Shown: piece by piece, positions 1 through 6,657 of the stretch
How the letters are laid out: each line of letters begins with the position of its first letter
How positions within the stretch are numbered: the first letter of the stretch is position 1
From: Clostridia bacterium
Lineage (GTDB): Bacteria; Bacillota; Clostridia; TANB77; CAG-508
Direction of reading: 5' to 3'
Length of the DNA: 8,599 bases
NCBI GenBank assembly: GCA_900772235.1
Contig: CAAGQX010000111.1
Span: forward strand, 1 to 8,599
Made by a program: the position numbers and the translations under genes
Notes under the pieces: model-generated
Told to the model about the DNA's origin: nothing
The model's input: only the letters and a program-made list of their open reading frames with translations
Database searches by the model: none

Positions 1-7
1 AGCCCAA

Positions 8-181
8 CGCAGGAGTTTATATATTTAGAATAAATTGGAGACCCCCGAAAAACCTCGTAGGCGTGTCAGGCGTGGGTCCAATTTATTCTAAATATATAAC
101 TCCGACGAGATTGGGCGGATTGTTGTATCAAACTATTAATAATATTTTAATTTATTTGCGGGCGATTAAAATCGCCCCTAC
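8..181. repeat. Composite structured repeat, copy 1
   Basis: This is an intergenic repeat that recurs in the same orientation at 8376-8553. It begins with a near-perfect inverted repeat, left arm 12-38 and right arm 78-103, with one extra T in the left arm. The arms enclose a GC-rich 39-base segment. Inside it ACCC (41-44) can pair with GGGT (74-77), and CCT (53-55) with AGG (59-61). A conserved tail follows (104-119), then an AT-rich spacer and a short hairpin at 160-177. In this copy only, GCCCAA (2-7) could also pair with TTGGGC (111-116), extending the stem outward. There is no open reading frame, transposase or obvious target duplication. It could be a non-autonomous palindromic element or a structured RNA; I do not recognise a named family. 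Confidence 0.85.
160..177. repeat. Short GC-rich hairpin closing repeat copy 1
   Basis: GGGCGATT (160-167) and AATCGCCC (170-177) form an 8-bp perfect inverted repeat, followed by CTAC. The same hairpin closes repeat copy 2. Short GC-rich palindromes of this kind are common as dispersed REP-like units in Clostridia. No T run follows, so it is not a convincing terminator. Confidence 0.75.
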
Positions 182-242
182 GATAAATTACAATTTATTA
201 ATATTTTAAAATTATATCATTTCATTGGAAAATAGTCAATTT

Positions 243-271
243 TTGCTTTTTTTATATAAATGTGTTATAAT
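243..271 (+). promoter_or_regulatory. Promoter of the 73-aa gene (extended -10)
   Basis: A -35 like TTGCTT (243-248) lies 17 bases before a perfect TATAAT (266-271). TG at 263-264 makes an extended -10 element. Transcription would start near 278, leaving a leader of about 80 bases before the ATG at 357. This is the best-looking promoter in the window and serves a gene that stands alone on this strand. Confidence 0.7.
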
Positions 272-279
272 ATATATAT

Positions 280-328
280 CTTATTTTATCATTCCTCTTT
301 ACCCACGCACCTTTGGAATGACAATAAG
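280..328 (+). promoter_or_regulatory. 5' leader hairpin of the 73-aa gene
   Basis: TCATTCC (289-295) pairs with GGAATGA (315-321). An outer stem, CTTATT (280-285) with AATAAG (323-328), continues across a small internal loop. The predicted transcript start is only a base or two upstream, so the mRNA would open with this hairpin, which may stabilise it. The 19-base apical loop (296-314) contains ACCCACGC. The ribosome binding site lies downstream and is not sequestered in this fold. A regulatory role is inference. Confidence 0.45.
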
Positions 329-356
329 AAAAAATTTTTTTGGAGGAAAAAGTTTT

Positions 357-578
357 ATGAGTCAGATTATCTTCAAAGGGAAAACGGAGGACGACTACGC
401 GCGTCCTATGTATGTATTCGAGGCTGAGAAAGTGCCTGGCTTTGAATGTTCCCTGGTGATCTTTGGACTGCGCCCCGACGGCACGGTGGCCATGGGCAGC
501 AAATATTTCCATAACCTGCCTAAGCAATTGCGTTCTGAGATTATTGAAAAGGCTAAGGAGTATTTGCCTAAGGTCTAA
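357..578 (+). CDS. Small GC-rich protein of unknown function, 73 aa
   Basis: I do not recognise this family. The start is the ATG at 357, preceded by GGAGG at 342-346 (10-base spacing). The frame is open back to 225, but an earlier start would fall upstream of the promoter's likely start site. The protein is soluble-looking, with no signal peptide or membrane helix. It begins MSQIIFKGKTEDDYARPMYV; the middle (about residues 29-50) looks like beta strands around a turn GLRPDGTVAMGS; the last 20 residues look like a helix (LPKQLRSEIIEKAKEYLP). Hand-counted G+C is about 48% (106 of 222) against roughly 27% in sampled dnaB, with codons such as CGC, GGC and ACG that are rare in the neighbours. This suggests recent acquisition or strong codon selection. 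It has its own promoter and terminator, so it is monocistronic and convergent with dnaB. Confidence 0.75.
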   Translation: MSQIIFKGKTEDDYARPMYVFEAEKVPGFECSLVIFGLRPDGTVAMGSKYFHNLPKQLRSEIIEKAKEYLPKV

Positions 579-587
579 GGCCTAAGG
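567..587 (+). repeat. Three tandem 7-base units over a stop codon
   Basis: CCTAAGG, TCTAAGG and CCTAAGG follow one another and include the TAA stop (576-578) of the 73-aa gene. A fourth, separate GCTAAGG lies at 552-558. This may be replication slippage that extended or altered the C-terminus. Confidence 0.6.
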
Positions 588-590
588 GCT

Positions 591-625
591 GAGGGAAACC
601 GCTATAAGGTTTCCCTCTTTTCTTT
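591..625 (+). terminator. Intrinsic terminator of the 73-aa gene
   Basis: GAGGGAAACC (591-600) and GGTTTCCCTC (608-617) form a perfect 10-bp stem with a 7-base loop, followed at once by a T-rich tract (TTTTCTTT, 618-625). It overlaps the stop codon of the convergent dnaB by two bases. On the minus strand no T run follows the hairpin, so it should work mainly for the plus-strand gene. Confidence 0.9.
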
Positions 626-1955
626 ATTCTCTATATCTTTCTATATTCGCAAATTTCGTATAATTCCCCATCCACAATAATTCTATGGTTCCTGTTGAAC
701 CACTTCTGTGTTTTGCAAGTATTACTTCTGCAATATTTTTCTTTTCCGAATCTGGATTATAATAATCATCTCTATATAAAAACATTACTATATCAGCATC
801 TTGCTCTATTGCACCAGATTCACGAAGGTCAGATAGCATTGGTCTATGGTCTTGTCTTTGTTCTGCAGCTCTTGATAGCTGTGATAGTGCTATTACTGGC
901 ACATCTAATTCTTTTGCCATTATTTTTAAAGATCTACTTATTTCTGAAATTTCTTGTTCACGACTAGAATTTCTTTTTCCGCTTCCTTGTATTAATTGCA
1001 AATAATCTATTACAATCAATCCTATATTTTTTTCTAACTTTAATTTTCTACATTTTGCCCTTATTTCTGCTACCGATATACCTGCTGTGTCGTCAATATA
1101 TATAGGTGCTTCTGAAAGTGGTCCCAATGCTGTTGCAAGCTTTGTCCAATCGTCTTCTTCTATTTTTCCTGTTCTTATTTTATTGCTGTCAACCATTGCC
1201 TCACTGCAAAGCATTCTGTTTACTAGTTGTGATTTTGACATTTCTAAGTTAAATAATACTACTGGCACTTTTGCATTAATAGCAGCATTTGCCGCAATAT
1301 TAAGTGCAAATGCAGATTTACCCATTGCTGGTCTTGCTGCAATTAATATTAAATCTGAATTATGAAGTCCGGCTGTTTTATAATCTAAATCTGCAAATCC
1401 TGTTGGCACACCTGTTATAGGTTCTTTTTGATTATATAATTTTTCTATTTCTGCAAAACTTTCAATTAATACATCTTTTATAACTGAAAAACCTCTTTGA
1501 TTTTTTCCTTGCATTATATCAAAAATTTTCTTTTCTGCTTGGTCCATTATAACTTCTACATCTTCATTTTGAGCATATCCCAAGTCTATAAGCTCATTTG
1601 AAGCTTTTATAAGTTGCCTTAGTAAGGATTTTTCTTCTACAATTTTTATATATCTTTCTGCATTAGCAACTAATGGCACTTTGTCTGGAAGAACACCTAA
1701 ATATTCAAACCCTCCAACTACTTCAAATTTTTTCATTGAAATAAGTTCAGATTTTACTGTTATAATATCTATTGGTTCCGCTTTATTATATAAGTTTAAA
1801 ATTGCTTCATATATGTACTTATTATCTTCCCTGTAAAAGTCTTCTGGCTTTAAGACCTCTATTGCATCTAATACTGCATCTTGGTCTGTTAACATACTTC
1901 CTAGTACAGCTTGTTCTGCTTCTGTATCGTGTGGTGGTACTTTGCCTACTTCCAT
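624..1955 (-). CDS. dnaB: Replicative DNA helicase DnaB (DnaC in Bacillus)
   Basis: This is the hexameric ATP-driven helicase that unwinds the replication fork and works with primase. The 443-aa length is normal for the family. The N-terminal primase-interacting domain starts at about residue 6 (PPHDTEAEQAVLGSML). The RecA-like motor domain begins near residue 180 and has a Walker A motif, ARPAMGKSA (207-215), a Walker B segment, LIVIDYLQL (313-321), the SREQEISEISR segment (331-341), the LSQLSR segment (357-362) and a C-terminal KHRSGSTG (415-422) that carries the arginine-finger region. No intein or frameshift is visible. The start ATG has AGGAG six bases upstream. It follows rplI by 19 bases and is almost certainly co-transcribed with it, as in many Bacillota. 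No clear terminator was found for its own strand. Confidence 0.97.
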   Translation of the reverse strand: MEVGKVPPHDTEAEQAVLGSMLTDQDAVLDAIEVLKPEDFYREDNKYIYEAILNLYNKAEPIDIITVKSELISMKKFEVVGGFEYLGVLPDKVPLVANAERYIKIVEEKSLLRQLIKASNELIDLGYAQNEDVEVIMDQAEKKIFDIMQGKNQRGFSVIKDVLIESFAEIEKLYNQKEPITGVPTGFADLDYKTAGLHNSDLILIAARPAMGKSAFALNIAANAAINAKVPVVLFNLEMSKSQLVNRMLCSEAMVDSNKIRTGKIEEDDWTKLATALGPLSEAPIYIDDTAGISVAEIRAKCRKLKLEKNIGLIVIDYLQLIQGSGKRNSSREQEISEISRSLKIMAKELDVPVIALSQLSRAAEQRQDHRPMLSDLRESGAIEQDADIVMFLYRDDYYNPDSEKKNIAEVILAKHRSGSTGTIELLWMGNYTKFANIERYRE

Positions 1956-1974
1956 TTTTAGCTCCTTTTTATAA

Positions 1975-2421
1975 TTATTCTGGTTTTATTTCAACAGTTA
2001 ATTTTGCATTAACTCCATCTCCAAATTTTACATCTACAGTAAATCTTCCTAATGTTTTTATAGTTTCTTTTAACGCAATTTTCTTTTTGTCTATATCCAT
2101 TTGATACTGTTTTTTTAGTCCTTCAGAAATTTCCTTTGTTGTTATTCCTCCAAATGTTTTTCCATTTGCTCCTGCTTTTACAAATAATTCTAAAACTATA
2201 TTATCTAATTTTTTTGCAATTTCTTTATTTGCTTCTATTTCTAAATTCTTTTTATGAACATTTGAAGCTTGCTTTGCTTGTAATTTTAGTAAATTATCTT
2301 TTGTTGCTTCTAATGCTAATTTTTTAGGAAATAAGAAATTTCTTGCATAGCCGTCATTTGCATTTATAATTTGGTCTTTCTTTCCTACATTTTTTATATC
2401 TTGTAATAAAATAACCTTCAT
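1975..2421 (-). CDS. rplI: 50S ribosomal protein L9
   Basis: L9 is a two-domain protein of the large subunit that binds 23S rRNA and affects frame maintenance and inter-ribosome contacts. The 148-aa length is typical. The N-terminal RNA-binding domain is clear: [17 protein letters not shown] at the start and the signature [13 protein letters not shown] at 24-36. A charged linking helix (about 41-72) leads to a C-terminal domain (about 75-148) containing [12 protein letters not shown]. The start ATG is preceded by AAGGA at 9-base spacing. It is followed by dnaB, the usual partner. A candidate promoter lies directly upstream, so L9 and DnaB can probably be made independently of the upstream genes. 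Confidence 0.97.
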   Translation of the reverse strand: MKVILLQDIKNVGKKDQIINANDGYARNFLFPKKLALEATKDNLLKLQAKQASNVHKKNLEIEANKEIAKKLDNIVLELFVKAGANGKTFGGITTKEISEGLKKQYQMDIDKKKIALKETIKTLGRFTVDVKFGDGVNAKLTVEIKPE

Positions 2422-2445
2422 ATTCTCACATCCTTTTTCGCAACT

Positions 2446-2474
2446 ATTTTATCATATTTTTTTTAATATTGAAA
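2446..2474 (-). promoter_or_regulatory. Candidate promoter for rplI-dnaB
   Basis: Reading the minus strand, a weak -35 TTTCAA (2474-2469) lies 17 bases before TAAAAT (2451-2446). A TG one base upstream makes an extended -10 (TGATAAAAT). The predicted start is about 20 bases before the rplI ATG. The core TATGATAAAATAG is one base different from the candidate promoter of trmL. Confidence 0.4.
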
Positions 2475-2477
2475 GAC

Positions 2478-3254
2478 TTAAAACTCAAATAATTCTTGTA
2501 AAATTTCGTGTTTCATTTCATAATTTATTTCATTTACAAAAATGTTATTTGAATAAACTTTTTCTTTAAATAGCTTAATTTTTTCTTCATCTCTAGAAAG
2601 TATTATACAGACATCATTTTTTCCGTCTTTATTTATGTTATTAATTTCTTCTTCTAAATCTTCTGTAATTTTATTTATATAAAAATTATTAATATAAGCA
2701 AATTCGTCTATTTCTTCTAGCTCTTCTTCAAACTCATCTTCATCTTCTACATAAACAATTATACTGCCATAACCATTATACTTTGTTTCAATACTTGTAC
2801 TATTTTTTAGTTGCCTATATTGCCTTTTATCTCCAAAAAAGACTACTCTATGTATTAGTTTTGTTTCTTTTAATGCATTTTCAAGGTTTACCTGTGCATA
2901 TTCTTTGATTACAAGAGGACTATTTTCTTGTTTTAATGCATTTCTAATAACATTTAAAATAACAGAATTTAAAGTATTTTCTTTTTCGGCTATTAATAAG
3001 GTATTGTTTCCGCAAATTAAGTTTTTAAGCACTACTTCAAGCATTAGGTAAGTATTTCCATTATATATATTTAGTACTGTTTTTGTGTCATCTACTTTTC
3101 TGCTTTCTTGGTTTACTAATTCATTTATTATATCCTCTAGCTTGCTATATTTTATTTCTATATTGTTCTCTTTATAGTTTTTGCCTATTGCTTCATAAAT
3201 TTCTTGTTTTTCTTCTTGAAATAATTGACTAATTTTCGCAATTAAATAATTCAT
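2478..3254 (-). CDS. Degenerate aldehyde-dehydrogenase-like protein, 258 aa
   Basis: There is no confident family name. The order of segments resembles an aldehyde dehydrogenase core, closest in feel to glutamate-5-semialdehyde dehydrogenase (ProA). NLICGNNTLLIAEKENTLNS (78-97) sits where ALDHs have their GN-hydrophobic-K cofactor strand. LIHRVVFFGDKRQYRQL (133-149) sits where they have the FTGS strand. ETKYNGYGSIIVYVEDEDEF (156-175) sits where ProA has its glycine-containing strand followed by an acidic stretch. Where the nucleophilic cysteine is expected (about 186-191) the sequence reads AYINNF. The only cysteines are C81 and C216. The protein is also far shorter than a full ALDH (over 400 aa), so it would be a non-catalytic relative if the match is real. 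It starts at an ATGA overlap with the upstream gene, with GGAGG ten bases before the ATG, which implies translational coupling and a shared task. Confidence 0.85.
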   Translation of the reverse strand: MNYLIAKISQLFQEEKQEIYEAIGKNYKENNIEIKYSKLEDIINELVNQESRKVDDTKTVLNIYNGNTYLMLEVVLKNLICGNNTLLIAEKENTLNSVILNVIRNALKQENSPLVIKEYAQVNLENALKETKLIHRVVFFGDKRQYRQLKNSTSIETKYNGYGSIIVYVEDEDEFEEELEEIDEFAYINNFYINKITEDLEEEINNINKDGKNDVCIILSRDEEKIKLFKEKVYSNNIFVNEINYEMKHEILQELFEF

Positions 3255-6049
3255 ACTTCGTATTCCTCCAAACTTATGCTATATTCTCCTTTTTTCATAA
3301 GTCTAGTTATTCTATTTAGTTCTTTAATATCTATATCTAATGGCTTGCCTTCTTTTGATATCGATGTAACTTCATCTTTTGCCATATCAATTGAAATATT
3401 AGGATTTACACTTTGTATTGCTCTTAGTAAGTTGCATCCCCATCCAGGTGTATGATTAATTATTCTAACATTTCCATTACTGCTTCCTTCTATATTCATA
3501 AATTGCTTTACCTCTTGTTTAGATTGTCCCGATACTTGAATATATTTTCCAATTTCACAAATATATGTTGCATCCCCGTATGATAATCTTGGATCACCTG
3601 TTTTACTTTTTCTAAACATCTTTTCTAAAACTGCAATACCTAATTTTGGAATTAAGTATGCCTGGTAACCGTTAAACCCATCTTTAGGAGTACTTACTAT
3701 CATATCTTTTCCAAGTAAATTAAGCATTTCGTCCCTACCAACTGGATTCAATGTTTTCTTTTCAGATTTTTCTCTTGGTTTATTGGTAGTTTTTTCTCTT
3801 TTTATTTTTAAGTTTATACCTTCTAATATCTCTTGCATATTAGTGATTTTCTCACAGCCATTGTTTTCTAGTTCTTTTAGCATTTCCTCTGGTGTTAAAT
3901 TATTGGCCACTCTAACTTCTTCCTCATCTGTCACTAGACCTTTTTCCTTAAGTGTTCTAAATTGTCCTTTTGTTATAATTCTTTGGTATCTAAGTTCTGC
4001 TATTTTTTCTCCATCTAGTAATCCTTCTTCTAGTAAATGTTCTATTTCAGCAGATGGTGTTTTCATTGCTTTTATTAGTTCAATAGCTTTATCTCTATTT
4101 ATTATAGATGCATTGTATGCTGAAATTGCTGGCCTAATTGTGTTATATCTTCCATAAATAAAATTACTACGAACTTGTCTTTCACATTTCAAAAGCTCGT
4201 CTTTTGTAAACAATTCTCCCACTCTATTACCTTTTATTTGGCCTTTATCACACATATCCATAAATTCTTCAAAACTTATTCCTAAGTTTTTGATTTTTTC
4301 ACTAGAGATTTTACCTTTTTCCCAAAGTTTTAACTGTAAGTCTACATTCTTGCTAGTTTGTTTTATATCTTCATCACTTATTAAATTTTGCTCTTGCAAT
4401 TTTGTAAAAAATTCCTCAGATATTTCTCCTTTTTCTAACGCTTCTACCCATTCTTGTCCAGACATAATTCCATCTAAATCTGGAAACTCCAATGTTCCCA
4501 TATTTACAAATAATTCTAAATATTTGCTATCCATTGTTTGTAAATATGCATCATATATTTTCTGCTTTTCTTTTTCTAATTTCTCTTTAGATTTGCCTTC
4601 TAATACTACACTTCTATATAGATCTTCTATTCTTTCTTGGCCTTCTTCATTATCTTCTTTAGCGTATTCTTCGTACACTCTCTGTGCAGTTAAAGCTTGG
4701 CTCAAGTCTATATCTAAGGCAGTAATATCAGCTTTTTCAGTCTTTTTTTGCATATATAAATCTACAATATCACCTGGAGCTATCATTTCTTTTTTTAATA
4801 ATAATTCTAAACATTCACCAGAGATCTCTTTTTTTGCACTATTAATTGCTCCTATGTCTTCTGGTTTTATTTGTCCTCCTTCAATTAAGTACATATAGTT
4901 TCTATCATTCATAGCTGCTAAAAATTTTTGTTCTTCTGCTGATAACTTTACTTTTCCTGCAGGAACGTCTTGAAGTAGCACATCTCCTTGTAATAAATCA
5001 CTTTTAGTTTCTTCTACTTGTGCCTTACCCCAATATATAGACCCTACTATTTTTTTCATATCTTTTTCTAAATCTTTAACTTTATATGATACTTGTTCAT
5101 AGTCGCAGTCTTCACTATATTCTTCATATTGTGGCACTTCTAATTGACCTTCTATTTTTACATTTTTACCTTCTAAATATTTATAAATTTTTTGTAATCT
5201 TCTTATACCTTCTTTTACAGCTTCTCTCTTTTTAGAATTTCCTATGTTTTCTAGATATCCTACATATCTATATGCGCTACACAATACCAATTTATCAAAA
5301 TCAATATTTTCCTCATTTTGTCTAATTGTTTCCTCCATTTGTGGTAAAAACTCGCTAAAAGATATTCCTTTTCTTAGTTCTTGTGGTATTTCATTAATTT
5401 GAATTTTTTCAGGACTTATTCCTTGGTTTATGGCAGTATTATATATAACCTTTGCACTTATTGTTTCTCCTAATTCTGAGTCACATACTACTGCCCCTAA
5501 ATCGCTGAAATTAATAGGTGCTAGCACTTCTCTTAAATTTCCCCCAAAGGTTTTCTCAAAATCTTCTATTTTCGAAGATTTAGTTCTTTTTTTATGTTCT
5601 CCGCACAATTGTCTTGACGACACTGTTTCAATTTCAAGAGTTTTATCCTGTTTTTCAATTAATCTATATACTTTCTTATCAATTCCCTCAAGCATCTTTT
5701 TTGCTCTTGATACATATAGCTCTACCTCTTTAATTCCATCTATCTTAATTTGTGGATTGTTTATTAAGCTGCTGTAATTGTTTAGCATTAGCATTATTAA
5801 TTTTGTTTTGTCGATCTCTGCTTCATTTTGAGTTAAGACTTTAATTATTCTCTCCCTGTATTCTAAAGGTCTTTTTTCTCTTAGCTCATCTTCTTCTTCT
5901 ATTAATTCCTGATTTACTTGCGCAATTATTTCATCTGCTTTTTTGCTTCTTATTTTTACTGAATTCATTATATCTTTTCCTTGCAAAGCCATTCCTAGCT
6001 TTTCAAAAATCTGTCTAATTGGTATTTTTTGAATCTCTGTTTCTTTCAT
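3251..6049 (-). CDS. Large repeat-containing protein of unknown function, 932 aa
   Basis: I do not recognise this protein. No signal peptide or membrane helix is visible, so it is probably cytoplasmic. Residues 36-70 are highly charged and look coiled-coil-like, and CGEH (149-152) is the only hint of a metal site. From about 387 to 718 a short motif recurs: charged residues, often Gly, x, then Ile/Leu/Val and an acidic helix start (EGGQIKPEDI, EKGEISEEFF, EQNLISDEDI, EKGKISSEKI, DKGQIKGNRV, EEGLLDGEKI, EKGLVTDEEE). This suggests a row of small helical hairpins. A basic linker (about 747-766) precedes a C-terminal domain (769-932) rich in Gly and aromatic residues, including GFNGYQAYLIPKLGIAVLEK and HTPGWGCNLL. 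AAGGAG lies nine bases before the ATG, partly inside the palindrome CTTTTATAAAAG (6062-6073). It follows trmL by 43 bases and overlaps the next gene by four. Confidence 0.9.
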   Translation of the reverse strand: MKETEIQKIPIRQIFEKLGMALQGKDIMNSVKIRSKKADEIIAQVNQELIEEEDELREKRPLEYRERIIKVLTQNEAEIDKTKLIMLMLNNYSSLINNPQIKIDGIKEVELYVSRAKKMLEGIDKKVYRLIEKQDKTLEIETVSSRQLCGEHKKRTKSSKIEDFEKTFGGNLREVLAPINFSDLGAVVCDSELGETISAKVIYNTAINQGISPEKIQINEIPQELRKGISFSEFLPQMEETIRQNEENIDFDKLVLCSAYRYVGYLENIGNSKKREAVKEGIRRLQKIYKYLEGKNVKIEGQLEVPQYEEYSEDCDYEQVSYKVKDLEKDMKKIVGSIYWGKAQVEETKSDLLQGDVLLQDVPAGKVKLSAEEQKFLAAMNDRNYMYLIEGGQIKPEDIGAINSAKKEISGECLELLLKKEMIAPGDIVDLYMQKKTEKADITALDIDLSQALTAQRVYEEYAKEDNEEGQERIEDLYRSVVLEGKSKEKLEKEKQKIYDAYLQTMDSKYLELFVNMGTLEFPDLDGIMSGQEWVEALEKGEISEEFFTKLQEQNLISDEDIKQTSKNVDLQLKLWEKGKISSEKIKNLGISFEEFMDMCDKGQIKGNRVGELFTKDELLKCERQVRSNFIYGRYNTIRPAISAYNASIINRDKAIELIKAMKTPSAEIEHLLEEGLLDGEKIAELRYQRIITKGQFRTLKEKGLVTDEEEVRVANNLTPEEMLKELENNGCEKITNMQEILEGINLKIKREKTTNKPREKSEKKTLNPVGRDEMLNLLGKDMIVSTPKDGFNGYQAYLIPKLGIAVLEKMFRKSKTGDPRLSYGDATYICEIGKYIQVSGQSKQEVKQFMNIEGSSNGNVRIINHTPGWGCNLLRAIQSVNPNISIDMAKDEVTSISKEGKPLDIDIKELNRITRLMKKGEYSISLEEYEV

Positions 6050-6076
6050 AATTTAAATCTCCTTTTATAAAAGAAT

Positions 6077-6105
6077 TTATTTTGATTTATAATTAATCAA
6101 AATAA
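6077..6105. other. AT-rich hairpin over the trmL stop codon
   Basis: An 11-bp perfect inverted repeat (6077-6087 with 6095-6105, 7-base loop) spans the trmL TAA. On the minus strand only a short T run follows, so it might be a weak terminator or an mRNA end-stabilising hairpin between trmL and the 932-codon gene. Its AT content makes chance formation possible. Confidence 0.35.
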
Positions 6106-6590
6106 CTGCTTGTTTCTTGTAAATTTTTAAAGTTATTTTGCCTTAACATCTCATATGCAACTATTGCTACTGAATTTGATAAATTTAAAGATCTAAAATT
6201 TTCTCTCATTGGAATTCTTATTGCATTGTTTAAATTATTTTTTAATAAGTCTTCTGGTAGTCCTTTAGTTTCTTTACCAAATAGCATAAATACTTCATCT
6301 AGTTCATTATATTTTACTTCTGTATAGCAATATTTCCCTTTTGTAGTTACAAAGTACATATTATTTTTCTCTATTGGGTATTCTTCTAAGAATTGGGCTA
6401 AATTTTCGTGTTCTTCTATATCTAGCTTGTCCCAATAATCTAGTCCTGCTCTTTTTAAATATTTATCGCTAATTTCAAAACCCAAAGGTTTTACTAAATG
6501 TAGTTTTGCACCTATTATTGCACAGGTTCTTGCAATATTTCCTGTATTTTGTGGTATTTCTGGTTCCACTAAAACTATATGTATTTTCAT
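6093..6590 (-). CDS. trmL: tRNA (cytidine/uridine-34 2'-O)-methyltransferase TrmL
   Basis: This SPOUT-superfamily enzyme uses S-adenosylmethionine to methylate the 2'-O of the wobble nucleotide in certain tRNA-Leu species, in the cytoplasm as a dimer. The 165-aa length fits the short SpoU/TrmL branch, which lacks an extra RNA-binding domain. Visible motifs are NTGNIARTC (15-23) with the conserved Arg, LDYWD (50-54), the cofactor-knot segment LFGKETKGLP (103-112), IRIPM (124-128) and RSLNLSNSVAI (133-143). The protein therefore looks complete and active. The start ATG follows AAGGG by six bases. A well-formed candidate promoter lies upstream. Its cofactor is the product of metK, located two genes upstream. 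Confidence 0.93.
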   Translation of the reverse strand: MKIHIVLVEPEIPQNTGNIARTCAIIGAKLHLVKPLGFEISDKYLKRAGLDYWDKLDIEEHENLAQFLEEYPIEKNNMYFVTTKGKYCYTEVKYNELDEVFMLFGKETKGLPEDLLKNNLNNAIRIPMRENFRSLNLSNSVAIVAYEMLRQNNFKNLQETSSYFD

Positions 6591-6624
6591 ATTTTACCCT
6601 TCTTTTCTATATCAAACTATATCT

Positions 6625-6653
6625 ATTTTACCATATTTTTGTAAATATTACAA
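6625..6653 (-). promoter_or_regulatory. Candidate promoter for trmL and following genes
   Basis: On the minus strand TTGTAA (6653-6648) lies 17 bases before TAAAAT (6630-6625), with TG one base upstream of the -10. The -35 is part of a small palindrome, TTGTAAATATTACAA on the plus strand (6639-6653), which could be an operator or chance. The predicted leader is about 28 bases. Confidence 0.45.
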
Positions 6654-6657
6654 ATTA

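Noticed and set aside
12..103. Long hairpin of repeat copy 1 as an intrinsic terminator
   Set aside because: No T run follows either side, the loop is very long and conserved, and the tail is GC-containing.
1..120. Insertion sequence end or CRISPR array
   Set aside because: There is no transposase, no target duplication and no regularly spaced short repeats; only a single palindromic unit is present at each site.
225..356. Upstream extension of the 73-aa protein by 44 residues
   Set aside because: The frame is open, but this stretch is AT-rich, contains the promoter and leader hairpin, and has no ribosome binding site; GGAGG at 342-346 fits the ATG at 357.
1772..2104. Plus-strand open frame across the dnaB-rplI junction
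   Set aside because: It is antisense to two certain genes, and its Leu-rich low-complexity protein is typical of a shadow frame.
2422..2477. Terminator between the 258-codon gene and rplI
   Set aside because: Only a weak AATATT palindrome and an A/T run are present, with no GC stem.
4290..4898. Long plus-strand open frame (202 codons) inside the 932-codon gene
   Set aside because: It is Ser/Phe-rich in the way expected for the complement of an AT-rich, Lys/Glu-rich gene and has no domain pattern; the minus-strand gene is far longer with a good start signal.
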